9,895 nt of DNA from an uncultured Campylobacter sp. (GCF_938045225.1 NZ_CALINL010000100.1:1-9895); one strand, 5' to 3'. Positions 1-5,634 are shown, counted from the stretch's first letter. Numbers and translations: made by a program. The notes: generated by a model from the letters alone, not told the origin.

Positions 1-801
1 TGTTTTTTTTACGTGGATTTTTGCGGACTGGGTATCGGCGGGATAGCGCTGGCAACGGCTTCGGTGCAGCTTTTAGGCTCGCTATTTTTAGGCGTCAAAG
101 TCGCAAAAACGGGTATGATAAATTTTTTAAATTTACGCTCATTTGCGCCCGAGCTCGCCATCTACCGTAAAATTTTAGCCCAAGCCTTGCCAGCGTGCCT
201 AAACTACCTTTCGATGTCGCTTGGCGGACTCGTGCTCATGCATTTTATCAGCCGCTACGGCACGCATGCGGTCGCAGGCTATGGCCTAGCTCTTCGCATC
301 GAGCAGATCGTAATGCTGCCCACGACTGGCATCGCATCGGCGGTGCTTGGTATCGTATCGCAAAATTTAGGTGCGTGCGAATACGCCAGAGTGCGCGGCT
401 GCTACGCCTATGCGGTCAAATTTTTAACGGTTTACTGTATTTTTGCGGCGGCTTTTTGCCTGGGGCTCGGCGGGATTTTGGTTGGGTTTTTTGACGAGAC
501 GCCTGAGGTCGTGAGTGCGGCGAGGAGCTATTTTGCGGTCAATTCGCTGGCTTTTATGGGTTACGCACTCATAAATCTCTCCGGCTCGACGCTTCAAGGC
601 GTAAAAAGACCGGCGGCGGTTTTTGTTTTAAATTTTACCCGTCAGGTAGTGCTACAAATAGCGCTCTACTCGCTTGTAGCCGATGTTTTTGGCGGCGAGT
701 TGCAAGATCTTTTTAAGGCGATGTTTTTTAACGTTTGGCTGATCGGGCTAACTTTTTTCTTTTACACCAAATTTGTTCTTAGCCGAATTTGTGCGGGTTA
801 A
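1..801 (+). CDS. MATE-family multidrug efflux transporter, 3' part (5' end outside window)
   Basis: The reading frame is open from the first base, so the start lies upstream; a GTG at 13 is in frame but has no ribosome binding site and is not the start. The visible 266 residues are the C-terminal portion of a polytopic membrane protein with about six hydrophobic segments. The stretch with ALPACLNYLSMSLGGLVLM, then HAVAGYGLALRIEQI and GIASAVLGIVSQNLGA, is the usual start of the second half of NorM/DinF-type MATE pumps, including the A-x-R-(I/V)-E and Q-N-x-G-A signatures. Family members export cationic drugs and metabolites in exchange for Na+ or H+ across the inner membrane. The substrate cannot be told from this fragment. 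It ends 42 bp before the tRNA promoter, so it is transcriptionally separate from what follows. Confidence 0.88.
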   Translation, partial: CFFYVDFCGLGIGGIALATASVQLLGSLFLGVKVAKTGMINFLNLRSFAPELAIYRKILAQALPACLNYLSMSLGGLVLMHFISRYGTHAVAGYGLALRIEQIVMLPTTGIASAVLGIVSQNLGACEYARVRGCYAYAVKFLTVYCIFAAAFCLGLGGILVGFFDETPEVVSAARSYFAVNSLAFMGYALINLSGSTLQGVKRPAAVFVLNFTRQVVLQIALYSLVADVFGGELQDLFKAMFFNVWLIGLTFFFYTKFVLSRICAG

Positions 802-804
802 AGC

Positions 805-824
805 GAAAATTTTTGCAAATTTTC
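805..824 (+). terminator. Possible AT-rich stem-loop terminator after the MATE gene
   Basis: A perfect 8-bp inverted repeat, GAAAATTT and AAATTTTC with a TTGC loop, begins four bases after the MATE stop codon and is followed by AATTTT. The stem has little G+C, so it would be a weak terminator. Its position directly behind the stop and ahead of the tRNA promoter is the main support. Confidence 0.35.
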
Positions 825-843
825 AATTTTAAGCTTATTTTTC

Positions 844-872
844 TTGACAAAGAGTATTTTTTTGGCTACAAT
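844..872 (+). promoter_or_regulatory. Strong sigma-70 promoter for the tRNA cluster
   Basis: TTGACA (844-849) and TACAAT (867-872) are separated by exactly 17 bp. The -35 is a perfect consensus match and the -10 differs at one position. The start site would fall near 879, about 30 bases before tRNA-Pro. Campylobacter vegetative promoters usually lack a recognisable -35 box, so this full two-box form fits the high expression that stable RNA operons need. Confidence 0.85.
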
Positions 873-909
873 GCGCCTTTTCAATAAGTAGGCTAAACTC
901 GCAATGCCT

Positions 910-987
910 CGGGGTGTAGCGCAGGCTGGTTAGCGCATCTGGTTTGGGACCAGAGGGCCGAAGGTTCGAATCCTTTCACCCCGACCA
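910..987 (+). tRNA. tRNA-Pro (anticodon UGG)
   Basis: The acceptor stem CGGGGTG (910-916) pairs with CACCCCG (977-983), followed by discriminator A and an encoded CCA (985-987). The anticodon arm is TCTGG-TTTGGGA-CCAGA with anticodon TGG, and the T-arm carries GGTTCGAATCC. It is the first gene of the five-tRNA cluster and reads CCN proline codons. Confidence 0.97.
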
Positions 988-997
988 TTTGTTAGAT

Positions 998-1075
998 GGT
1001 GAGTGTAGCTCAGTCGGTTAGAGCATCAGATTGTGGTCCTGAGGGTCGTGGGTTCGATTCCCATCACTCACCCCA
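998..1075 (+). tRNA. tRNA-His (anticodon GUG)
   Basis: The acceptor stem GTGAGTG (999-1005) pairs with CACTCAC (1065-1071). The extra G at 998 (G-1) faces C73 (1072), the histidine identity element, and CCA is encoded (1073-1075). The anticodon loop is TTGTGGT. The anticodon stem TCAGA/CCTGA leaves an A-C mismatch at the loop-closing pair (31-39). The gene lies 10 bp after tRNA-Pro and is presumably co-transcribed. Confidence 0.96.
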
Positions 1076-1080
1076 CTTGG

Positions 1081-1157
1081 GCGCTCGTAGCTCAATTGGA
1101 TAGAGCGACAGACTTCGGATCTGTAGGTTATGGGTTCGACTCCTATCGGGCGCGCCA
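1081..1157 (+). tRNA. tRNA-Arg (anticodon UCG)
   Basis: The acceptor stem GCGCTCG (1081-1087) pairs with CGGGCGC (1147-1153), including one T-G wobble, then discriminator G and encoded CCA (1155-1157). The anticodon arm is ACAGA-CTTCGGA-TCTGT with anticodon TCG. Only five bases separate it from tRNA-His, so both must be cut from one precursor. Confidence 0.95.
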
Positions 1158-1169
1158 CTTTGTTTTTAT

Positions 1170-1246
1170 GCGCTCATAGCTCAGCTGGATAGAGCAACGG
1201 CCTTCTAAGCCGTAGGCCTCAGGTTCGAATCCTGATGGGCGTACCA
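1170..1246 (+). tRNA. tRNA-Arg (anticodon UCU)
   Basis: The acceptor stem GCGCTCA (1170-1176) pairs with TGGGCGT (1236-1242), with a G-U first pair, then discriminator A and encoded CCA (1244-1246). The anticodon arm ACGGC-CTTCTAA-GCCGT gives anticodon TCT, reading AGA/AGG. Its first six bases match those of the preceding tRNA-Arg, which suggests an old duplication within the cluster. Confidence 0.95.
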
Positions 1247-1261
1247 TTTTATTATTGTTGT

Positions 1262-1346
1262 GCGGATGTGGTGAAATTGGCAGACACGCCAGACTTAGGA
1301 TCTGGTGCCCCACGGCGTGAAGGTTCAAGTCCTTTCATCCGCACCA
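1262..1346 (+). tRNA. tRNA-Leu (anticodon UAG)
   Basis: The acceptor stem GCGGATG (1262-1268) pairs with CATCCGC (1336-1342), then A and an encoded CCA (1344-1346). The anticodon arm CCAGA-CTTAGGA-TCTGG gives TAG, and a long variable arm (TGCCCCACGGCGT region) makes it a class II tRNA of 85 nt. It is the last gene of the cluster; I see no convincing intrinsic terminator directly behind it. Confidence 0.96.
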
Positions 1347-1545
1347 TCCAAGAACTTCTTTAAAATTTTATTTTCAAGATCAATCCATTTTAAAAATACA
1401 GTTTGTTCAAGAGTTTTCTGATTTATTTTATGATACCACCAGAACAATCATTTTAAATTTTTTAGCATTAAAATTTGACTAAATTTGCGCCGCAGAGTGC
1501 CGTCTGCTTCGGCTACGATATGGATTAATAAAATTTCAAACCGCT

Positions 1546-1554
1546 TGCTATAAA
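1546..1554 (+). promoter_or_regulatory. Extended -10 promoter ahead of the DUF364 pseudogene
   Basis: TGCTATAAA is an extended -10 element (TG-n-TATAAA) about 40 bp ahead of the GTG start at 1597. It would give a short leader carrying the AAGGGAG ribosome binding site (1584-1590). No -35 is visible, which is normal for Campylobacter. Otherwise 1347-1596 is AT-rich, with an imperfect GCCG/CGGC stem-loop around 1488-1513, and I see no gene in it. Confidence 0.5.
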
Positions 1555-1596
1555 ATTTCCGTAAATTTGCTATCTATATCAGCAAGGGAGTCTATC

Positions 1597-2400
1597 GTGG
1601 GTCAAATTTTAAGCGACATCCTAGATCAAATTTATAAAAATTTGGGCAACGAAATAAAAAATTTAAACGTGCAGCGCGTTGTGGTAGGGCTGTTTTTCAC
1701 GGGCGTAAAGCTAAGCAATGGCGTTTGCGGCGTGAGCTTCACCCCACTAAAGTCCTTTCCGCAGGCCGTTTGCTGTCCGTCGCAAACCGCGGTAATGCCA
1801 AATTCCGGCAACATCTGCGGCAAAAACGTAAAAACGCTTTTAAAGGATTAATTAGCGGCAGGCCTTTTAAAAGCCCATGACTGTAGCCTGTTCTAAATCG
1901 TGCTTTTGCAGACGTGTTATGAGCGCTCTGGTAGTCCTATGTGACTAAATTTAAGGCCGATCCTTTTGACGAGCTAGCTATCAAGCGCAGCTCGTTTAGC
2001 GTGATCGTGGGTGCACTGGTGCCTTATATCAAATTTATAATGAAAGCAGCCTGGATTTTTACATTTTGGAGCTTGATAAGAGCGCGCTAAAAGTCGATGA
2101 TCTCAAGTGCTTTTACCGCAAGAAGAGGCTGTGGACGCGATCGGGGCGGCCGACAATCTCAGCATAACCGTCGTCACGCTACTAAACGACACGCTGGAGG
2201 AGATATTGAGTCTAAAAAAGAGCGGTGCCGACGTCATCGTCGTAGGTCCAACTGTTTTGATGTCGCCTAAAGCGCTTTTTGATAGAGGCGTGAGCTGTGC
2301 GGGCGGCATTTATACTACGCGCGTGGGCGATTTTTTAGACGTGATTGTGCAGGCCGGTTCGGAGTATCGTTTTTCGGCAAATTTGCGGAAAAATTTGTAA
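1597..2400 (+). pseudogene. Decayed DUF4213/DUF364 (putative heavy-metal chelation domain) gene
   Basis: The remains of one protein are spread over three reading frames. Frame A (1597-1848) gives the DUF4213-type N-terminus through NSGNICGKNVKTLLKD. The next frame (from about 1854) gives PVLNRAFADVL, then after stops at 1878, 1884, 1920 and 1932, DPFDELAIKRSSF and VGALVPYIKF. A third frame (from about 2048) gives SLDFYILELDKSALK. Frame A resumes near 2110 with LPQEEAVDAIGAADNL and DVIVVGPTVLMSPKALF, the typical DUF364 end. That makes at least three frameshifts plus nonsense codons, so no full product is possible. GTG 1597 has an AAGGGAG site six bases upstream. Family members are about 250 residues, with a fold suggesting metal binding; their function is poorly defined. 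The two open pieces, read alone, look like separate small hypothetical genes and should not be annotated so. Confidence 0.82.
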
Positions 2401-2488
2401 TGAGTTGCGAGAGTCCGGCTTCTAAAATTTGGCAATTTAACGATCAAAATGCATAAAACCAAATTTGGCTAAATTTGCAGTTCGGGGA

Positions 2489-2513
2489 GTGATTTTGTTT
2501 AATTTAAAATCAC
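2489..2513. repeat. Perfect stem-loop downstream of the pseudogene
   Basis: GTGATTTT and AAAATCAC form a perfect 8-bp inverted repeat around a 9-nt loop. It lies 88 bp after the pseudogene stop and may be its old terminator, though no T-run follows on the plus strand. Confidence 0.45.
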
Positions 2514-2524
2514 CGGCTTGATAT

Positions 2525-2566
2525 TAAATTTAAAACGAAAGTAGATAAAAATCGGTTTTAAATTTA
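2525..2566. repeat. Second inverted repeat in the convergent gap
   Basis: TAAATTTAAAAC (2525-2536) and GTTTTAAATTTA (2555-2566) are perfect 12-bp inverted copies around an 18-nt loop. The arms are AT-rich and lack a flanking T-run, so the role is unclear. It lies between the stem-loop at 2489-2513 and the minus-strand terminator at 2596-2622. Confidence 0.45.
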
Positions 2567-2595
2567 TTCAAATTTATAAGAGCTTCGTCAAATCC

Positions 2596-2622
2596 AAAAA
2601 AGGTCGAGCAAACCGCCCGACC
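2596..2622 (-). terminator. Intrinsic terminator of the aldehyde dehydrogenase gene
   Basis: Read on the minus strand, GGTCGGGC and GCTCGACC form an 8-bp stem (one G-U pair) with loop GGTTT, followed immediately by TTTTTT (2601 down to 2596). It starts 22 bp past the dehydrogenase stop codon. This is a classic rho-independent terminator in the right place and orientation. Confidence 0.9.
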
Positions 2623-2644
2623 CAACGTTGCATTAAGCAAAATT

Positions 2645-4105
2645 TTAATAAAACGAACTAACCTTGCCCGTCAAATTTATCATGATATTTTTCATCTGAG
2701 TGTAGTGCTCGAGGATGACTTTGTGCGTTTCGCGGCCTATGCCAGAGCTCTTGTAGCCGCCAAATGGGCTGCCCGCCGGGATCTGGTTGTAGCAGTTTAT
2801 CCACACGCGGCCCGTCTCCATCGCGCGCGCGGTGCGGATAGCGCGAGTGATGTCCTGCGTGAAGACGCCGCCGCCTAGGCCGTATTCGCTGTCGTTTACC
2901 ATCTTTATCAGCTCGTCCTCGTTTTTAAATTTGATCACGACGCCCACAGGGCCGAAGATCTCCTCTCTGGCTACGCGCATATCGTTGCTCACGTCCACTA
3001 GCAGCGTCGGCTCGACGAAGCTATCGCCCGCAGCCGCTAGTTTGCCTCCGACGGCGATTTTAGCGCCCTCTTTGACGCCGATGTTGATATACTCGACGAT
3101 CTTGGCGGCTTGTTTGGCGTTGATTTGAGAGCCCATCTGCGTCTTTGGATCCAGAGGATCGCCGACTTTTAGGTTTTTAAATTTCTCCACCGCCGCGGCG
3201 ATAAATTTGTCGTAAATTTTCTCCTCGACAAATATCCTGCTGCCCGCGCAGCAAACTTGCCCTTGGTTAAACAAAATGCCCATCTGAACGCCGTCTAGAG
3301 CTAGATCAAAGTCCGCGTCGGCGTAGATGATGTTGGCTGATTTGCCGCCTAGCTCGAGCGTTGCAGGGATGATTTTTTCAGCTGCAGAGATAGCGATCTC
3401 GCGTCCGATCTCGGTCGAGCCGGTAAATGCGATCTTGTCGATGCCGCTGTGTTTTTGCAAAAACTCGCCCGCGCCGCTGCCTTTGCCCGTAATCACGTTT
3501 ACGACGCCTTTTGGCAGTACGTCTTTGATGAGGCGCATTAGCTCTAGCACGCTCAAGCTCGTTTCAGACGACGGTTTTAGCACGCTCGTGTCGCCCGCGG
3601 CGATGACCGGAGCTAGCTTCCATGCCGCCATCAAAAACGGGAAATTCCACGGCACGATCTGCGCTACGACGCCGATAGGCTCGCGCAAGATGAGTGAGAG
3701 GTGCTTTTCCTCGAGTACGTTCGCGCTACCTTCTTCGCCCTGGATCACGCCTGCAAAATACCTAAAATGCTCCGCTGCGTACGGCACATCCACGTTTAGT
3801 GTCTCGCGGATAGGCTTGCCGTTATCCATCGTCTCGACCGTAGCCAAAAAGTCTTTGTTTGCGTCGATTATATCGGCGATTTTGAGCAAAATTCTGCTTC
3901 GCTCGCTTACGGTGCTATGGCGAAACGTCTTAAACGCTTCGCGCGCGGCCTTAACCGCCGCATCCACGTCCTCTTTGCTCGCGTCCGCGATCGCGGCTAG
4001 CTTTTTGCCAGTGGCGGGATCAAACGTATCTAGCGTCTTGCCGCTGCTTGCGGGGACGAATTCGCCATTTATAAAAAGGCCGTATTTTTCTTGTAACTTA
4101 ACCAT
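2645..4105 (-). CDS. NAD(P)+-dependent aldehyde dehydrogenase
   Basis: This 486-residue protein is full length for the ALDH superfamily and oxidises an aldehyde to a carboxylate in the cytoplasm. The oxyanion-hole Asn is N154 in VPWNFP, the cofactor-binding Lys is K177 in LKPSS, and the Rossmann motif is FTGSTEIG (227-234). The general base is E251 in LELGGKS, the catalytic nucleophile is C285 in GQVCCAGSR, and the ribose-contacting Glu is E382 in EEIFGP. The sequence resembles the AcoD/ExaC-like acetaldehyde or short-chain aldehyde group, but substrate choice cannot be read from it. The ATG has AAGGAG five bases upstream (4111-4116). The gene stands alone, with its own promoter/operator region and terminator. 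Residue 286 is a second Cys beside the nucleophile, also common in the family. Confidence 0.95.
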   Translation of the reverse strand: MVKLQEKYGLFINGEFVPASSGKTLDTFDPATGKKLAAIADASKEDVDAAVKAAREAFKTFRHSTVSERSRILLKIADIIDANKDFLATVETMDNGKPIRETLNVDVPYAAEHFRYFAGVIQGEEGSANVLEEKHLSLILREPIGVVAQIVPWNFPFLMAAWKLAPVIAAGDTSVLKPSSETSLSVLELMRLIKDVLPKGVVNVITGKGSGAGEFLQKHSGIDKIAFTGSTEIGREIAISAAEKIIPATLELGGKSANIIYADADFDLALDGVQMGILFNQGQVCCAGSRIFVEEKIYDKFIAAAVEKFKNLKVGDPLDPKTQMGSQINAKQAAKIVEYINIGVKEGAKIAVGGKLAAAGDSFVEPTLLVDVSNDMRVAREEIFGPVGVVIKFKNEDELIKMVNDSEYGLGGGVFTQDITRAIRTARAMETGRVWINCYNQIPAGSPFGGYKSSGIGRETHKVILEHYTQMKNIMINLTGKVSSFY

Positions 4106-4150
4106 TTTTTCTCCTTTAAAATTATTTAATAACTGAAATATTACTCCTCC

Positions 4151-4192
4151 ATTATAAATATTTTGATAATTAGAAAATAATCGTTATCAAAA
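4151..4192 (-). promoter_or_regulatory. Promoter and palindromic operator candidate of the aldehyde dehydrogenase gene
   Basis: On the minus strand a perfect TATAAT -10 lies at 4156-4151, placing the start site near 4144 and a leader of about 39 nt. Upstream is a perfect 9-bp inverted repeat, TTTTGATAA (4161-4169) and TTATCAAAA (4184-4192), with a 14-bp AT-rich spacer. It is centred near -33, so a bound regulator would cover the -35 region and likely repress. The half sites GATAA/TTATC recall Fur-type boxes, but the spacing and core do not match the 19-bp consensus well, so the regulator is unknown. Confidence 0.5.
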
Positions 4193-4276
4193 ATTTGAGC
4201 GGAAATTTGACAGGATTTTTAGGTTAAATTTGCGGGGAATATTTTAAATTTTACTTGCCGAGACCCGCAGATTTAC

Positions 4277-4309
4277 AATGCTAAATTTGGTTTTGTCAAA
4301 TTTGGCATT
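4277..4309. repeat. 13-bp hairpin
   Basis: AATGCTAAATTTG (4277-4289) pairs with CAAATTTGGCATT (4297-4309) with one T-G wobble and a 7-nt loop. On the plus strand a run of seven T follows ten bases later (4320-4326), so it could stop plus-strand transcription, but no plus-strand gene is nearby. Confidence 0.5.
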
Positions 4310-4361
4310 ATAAATTAGATTTTTTTGCACAAATCAATCTTCCTTGTTAAGGAGGAAGGGG

Positions 4362-4439
4362 CTTTACTTCGCCTGCGGCTCGTAACCGCAAGCAAACCTA
4401 CTTACGAAGCGTCGCCTTCCTTTACTTCGCGCTCGTAAC
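4362..4439. repeat. Direct repeat pair
   Basis: CTTTACTTCGC followed by GCTCGTAAC occurs twice: 4362-4372 with 4378-4386 (five extra bases between the parts), and 4420-4430 with 4431-4439 (joined). The start-to-start distance is 58 bp. Confidence 0.6.
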
Positions 4440-4495
4440 TGTCCGAGACAGACCCTCTCCCAAGCCATCTCCAACCCCACTGCGCGTGAGATGTG

Positions 4496-4529
4496 GCGAC
4501 ACTGCCTTGCCTTACAGGCAAAGCGTCGC
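4496..4529. repeat. Nested hairpin
   Basis: The outer arms GCGAC (4496-4500) and GTCGC (4525-4529) enclose a perfect TTGCCT/AGGCAA hairpin (4507-4512 and 4516-4521) with a 3-nt loop. This is part of the palindrome-rich intergenic region. Confidence 0.5.
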
Positions 4530-4643
4530 AAATTTAAATTTGACATTTTCAGGGTACGAGTCTTAGCGAATAAAATTTGTAAATTTGACTCCAAATTTGA
4601 ATAGAAAAAGATAAGGCGTAGGATTTTTGTTCTAGACGAGGCG

Positions 4644-4701
4644 CTTTTAAATTTGGCGACGGGAGTTACCTCGTCGGTAATGACCGAGCCAAATTTAAAA
4701 G
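4644..4701. repeat. 14-bp perfect inverted repeat with two inner hairpins (three-way junction)
   Basis: CTTTTAAATTTGGC (4644-4657) and GCCAAATTTAAAAG (4688-4701) are exact inverted copies. The 30-nt interior can itself fold into two hairpins: GACGGG with CTCGTC (4658-4663 and 4670-4675, one G-T pair) and GGT with ACC (4676-4678 and 4683-4685). It lies 34-91 bp past the bcp stop on the minus strand, where it could protect or end the bcp transcript, although no T-run follows the arm. Confidence 0.6.
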
Positions 4702-4734
4702 TAACGAAGTATAGGGCAAAAAGACGAGCCGCAA

Positions 4735-5232
4735 TCACTTCACGAGATCAGCCAACACCTTTGCCGCATGCTCCTTTGCCTTCACGCTCTTATACACCTT
4801 CGCGATCTTGCCGTCTTTACCGATCACAAAGGTCGAGCGTGCGATACCTAGATACTCTTTGCCGTAGTTTTTCTTCACCTGCCAGACGCCGTAGAGTTTG
4901 GCGACTTCGTGCGCGGGGTCACTTAGTAGGATGTGCTTTAGGCTCTGTTTTTGCGCAAAGCCGGCGTGCGACTTGACGCTATCGGGACTAACGCCCACGA
5001 TCACGGTGTCTTTGGCTATAAAGTCGTCGTAAAGCGCGCTAAATTCGCATGCTTCGGTCGTGCAACCCGGGGTGTTGTCCTTTGGATAAAAGTACAGCAC
5101 GACGTTTTTGCCGACGAAGTCTTTTAGGCTGACGCTTACGCCGTCGCTGTTTTCTAGGCTAAACTCCGGCGCCGTATCGCCCGCTACTAGCGTGATTTTT
5201 CGCTCCAAATCCTCTTTAGAAAATTCGCTCAT
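4735..5232 (-). CDS. bcp: Thioredoxin-dependent thiol peroxidase (Bcp/PrxQ peroxiredoxin)
   Basis: The product (165 residues; E. coli Bcp is 156) reduces H2O2 and organic hydroperoxides in the cytoplasm using thioredoxin. The active-site motif YPKDNTPGCTTEAC carries the conserved Thr (T54), Pro (P55) and peroxidatic Cys C57. C62, five residues on, is the resolving cysteine position of atypical two-Cys Bcp proteins. The conserved active-site Arg is R132 in IARSTFVIG. The thioredoxin-like fold starts around residue 14 with GDTAPEFSLEN. The start codon overlaps the stop of the upstream tautomerase gene by ATGA and has its own AAGGAG site, so the two are probably translationally coupled. Confidence 0.96.
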   Translation of the reverse strand: MSEFSKEDLERKITLVAGDTAPEFSLENSDGVSVSLKDFVGKNVVLYFYPKDNTPGCTTEACEFSALYDDFIAKDTVIVGVSPDSVKSHAGFAQKQSLKHILLSDPAHEVAKLYGVWQVKKNYGKEYLGIARSTFVIGKDGKIAKVYKSVKAKEHAAKVLADLVK

Positions 5233-5432
5233 TTTTGCTCCTTTCTGATCTCCTCAAGCGTCTTGCCGCCCGAGCCTATCGAGCTTGCGTCGTATGTTTC
5301 GATATAAATTTGCACTCGCTCGCGACTTTTACCCAGCACTCGCACCATGGTGTCGGTCATCTCCTCGACCAGCTTTTGCTTTTGCTCTTTTGTCGGCTCC
5401 GGGCCTGCCATTTTTACGTTTATGAAAGGCAT
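5229..5432 (-). CDS. 4-oxalocrotonate tautomerase family protein
   Basis: A 67-residue protein of the size typical for the family. After removal of Met1, Pro becomes the N-terminal catalytic base (sequence MPFINVKMAG). The middle region MVRVLGKSRERVQIYI and the ASSIGSGG loop match the DmpI-like subgroup found in Campylobacter and Helicobacter. Family members interconvert enol and keto forms of small oxoacids; here the true substrate is unknown because no aromatic degradation genes are near. The ATG has AAGGAG five to six bases upstream. It is the first gene of a two-gene operon with bcp, overlapping by four bases. Confidence 0.93.
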   Translation of the reverse strand: MPFINVKMAGPEPTKEQKQKLVEEMTDTMVRVLGKSRERVQIYIETYDASSIGSGGKTLEEIRKEQK

Positions 5433-5464
5433 TTTTTCTCCTTGAATTTGATAAATTTGGGCTA

Positions 5465-5473
5465 ATTATATCA
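5465..5473 (-). promoter_or_regulatory. Extended -10 promoter of the tautomerase-bcp operon
   Basis: On the minus strand the sequence reads TGATATAAT, a perfect TATAAT with the TG extension one base upstream. The start site would be near 5458, giving a leader of about 25 nt that holds the AAGGAG site. No -35 is recognisable, as usual in Campylobacter. Confidence 0.7.
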
Positions 5474-5533
5474 AAATTTGACCCGTTATCCGGCTCGACC
5501 CCATTCTAAAATTTAAGCCTTTATATTAAAATT

Positions 5534-5590
5534 TAGCTTTAAATTTGATATTTAAGTAAAATCTAAAGCTAGTGTGATTATTATGTGATT
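5534..5590 (+). promoter_or_regulatory. assT: Candidate control region of assT
   Basis: Two features stand out upstream of assT. TAGCTTTA (5534-5541) and TAAAGCTA (5564-5571) form a perfect inverted repeat with a 22-bp spacer. TGTGATT occurs twice as a direct repeat at 5573-5579 and 5584-5590, exactly 11 bp apart, one helical turn. Possible -10 boxes are TAAAAT (5557-5562) and TATTAT (5579-5584); neither is clearly better. No experiment supports a specific regulator. Confidence 0.35.
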
Positions 5591-5634
5591 TGATAGTAGT
5601 AAAATTAGCTAAATTTATCCCAAAAGGAGCGAAT

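Larger units (their letters stand above)
4193..4734. other. Gene-free, palindrome-rich intergenic region
   Basis: About 540 bp with no credible gene. It contains a long AT-rich hairpin (4277-4309), a direct repeat (4362-4439), an inverted AGGAAGG/CCTTCCT pair (4353-4359 and 4415-4421), a compact hairpin inside GCGAC/GTCGC arms (4496-4529), and a 14-bp inverted repeat with inner hairpins (4644-4701). A minus-strand open frame (4364-4738) runs through these repeats, overlaps the bcp stop, and has no ribosome binding site. The density of structures suggests a dispersed intergenic repeat. Confidence 0.5.

Noticed and set aside
195..494. Plus-strand open frame inside the MATE gene
   Set aside because: It is an out-of-frame shadow of a clear transporter sequence.
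1143..1328. Minus-strand open frame containing RPSGFEPEAYGLEGRCSIQL
   Set aside because: It is the antisense of the tRNA-Arg and tRNA-Leu genes. This kind of peptide is a well-known false gene arising from tRNA sequence.
1347..1596. Possible mobile-element attachment site behind tRNA-Leu
   Set aside because: tRNA 3' ends are common integration sites, but I found no second copy of the tRNA-Leu end and no integrase in the window.
1597..2400. CRISPR array, phage or defence system hidden in the window
   Set aside because: No regularly spaced repeats, nuclease, methyltransferase, reverse transcriptase or toxin-antitoxin pair is visible anywhere; the irregular frames here are explained by a decayed DUF364 gene.
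3327..4136. Long plus-strand open frame of 269 codons opposite the aldehyde dehydrogenase
   Set aside because: It lies entirely antisense to a gene with all ALDH catalytic motifs, and its product is a low-complexity Ser/Pro/Ala sequence without a ribosome binding site.
4364..4738. Minus-strand open frame of 124 codons between bcp and the aldehyde dehydrogenase
   Set aside because: No ribosome binding site, overlaps the bcp stop, runs through palindromes and direct repeats, and the translation is Arg-rich without any domain. Treated as repeat-derived.
4653..4976. Plus-strand open frame of 107 codons
   Set aside because: Half of it is antisense to bcp and the rest is in the repeat region; the product is Arg/Ser-rich with no family resemblance.
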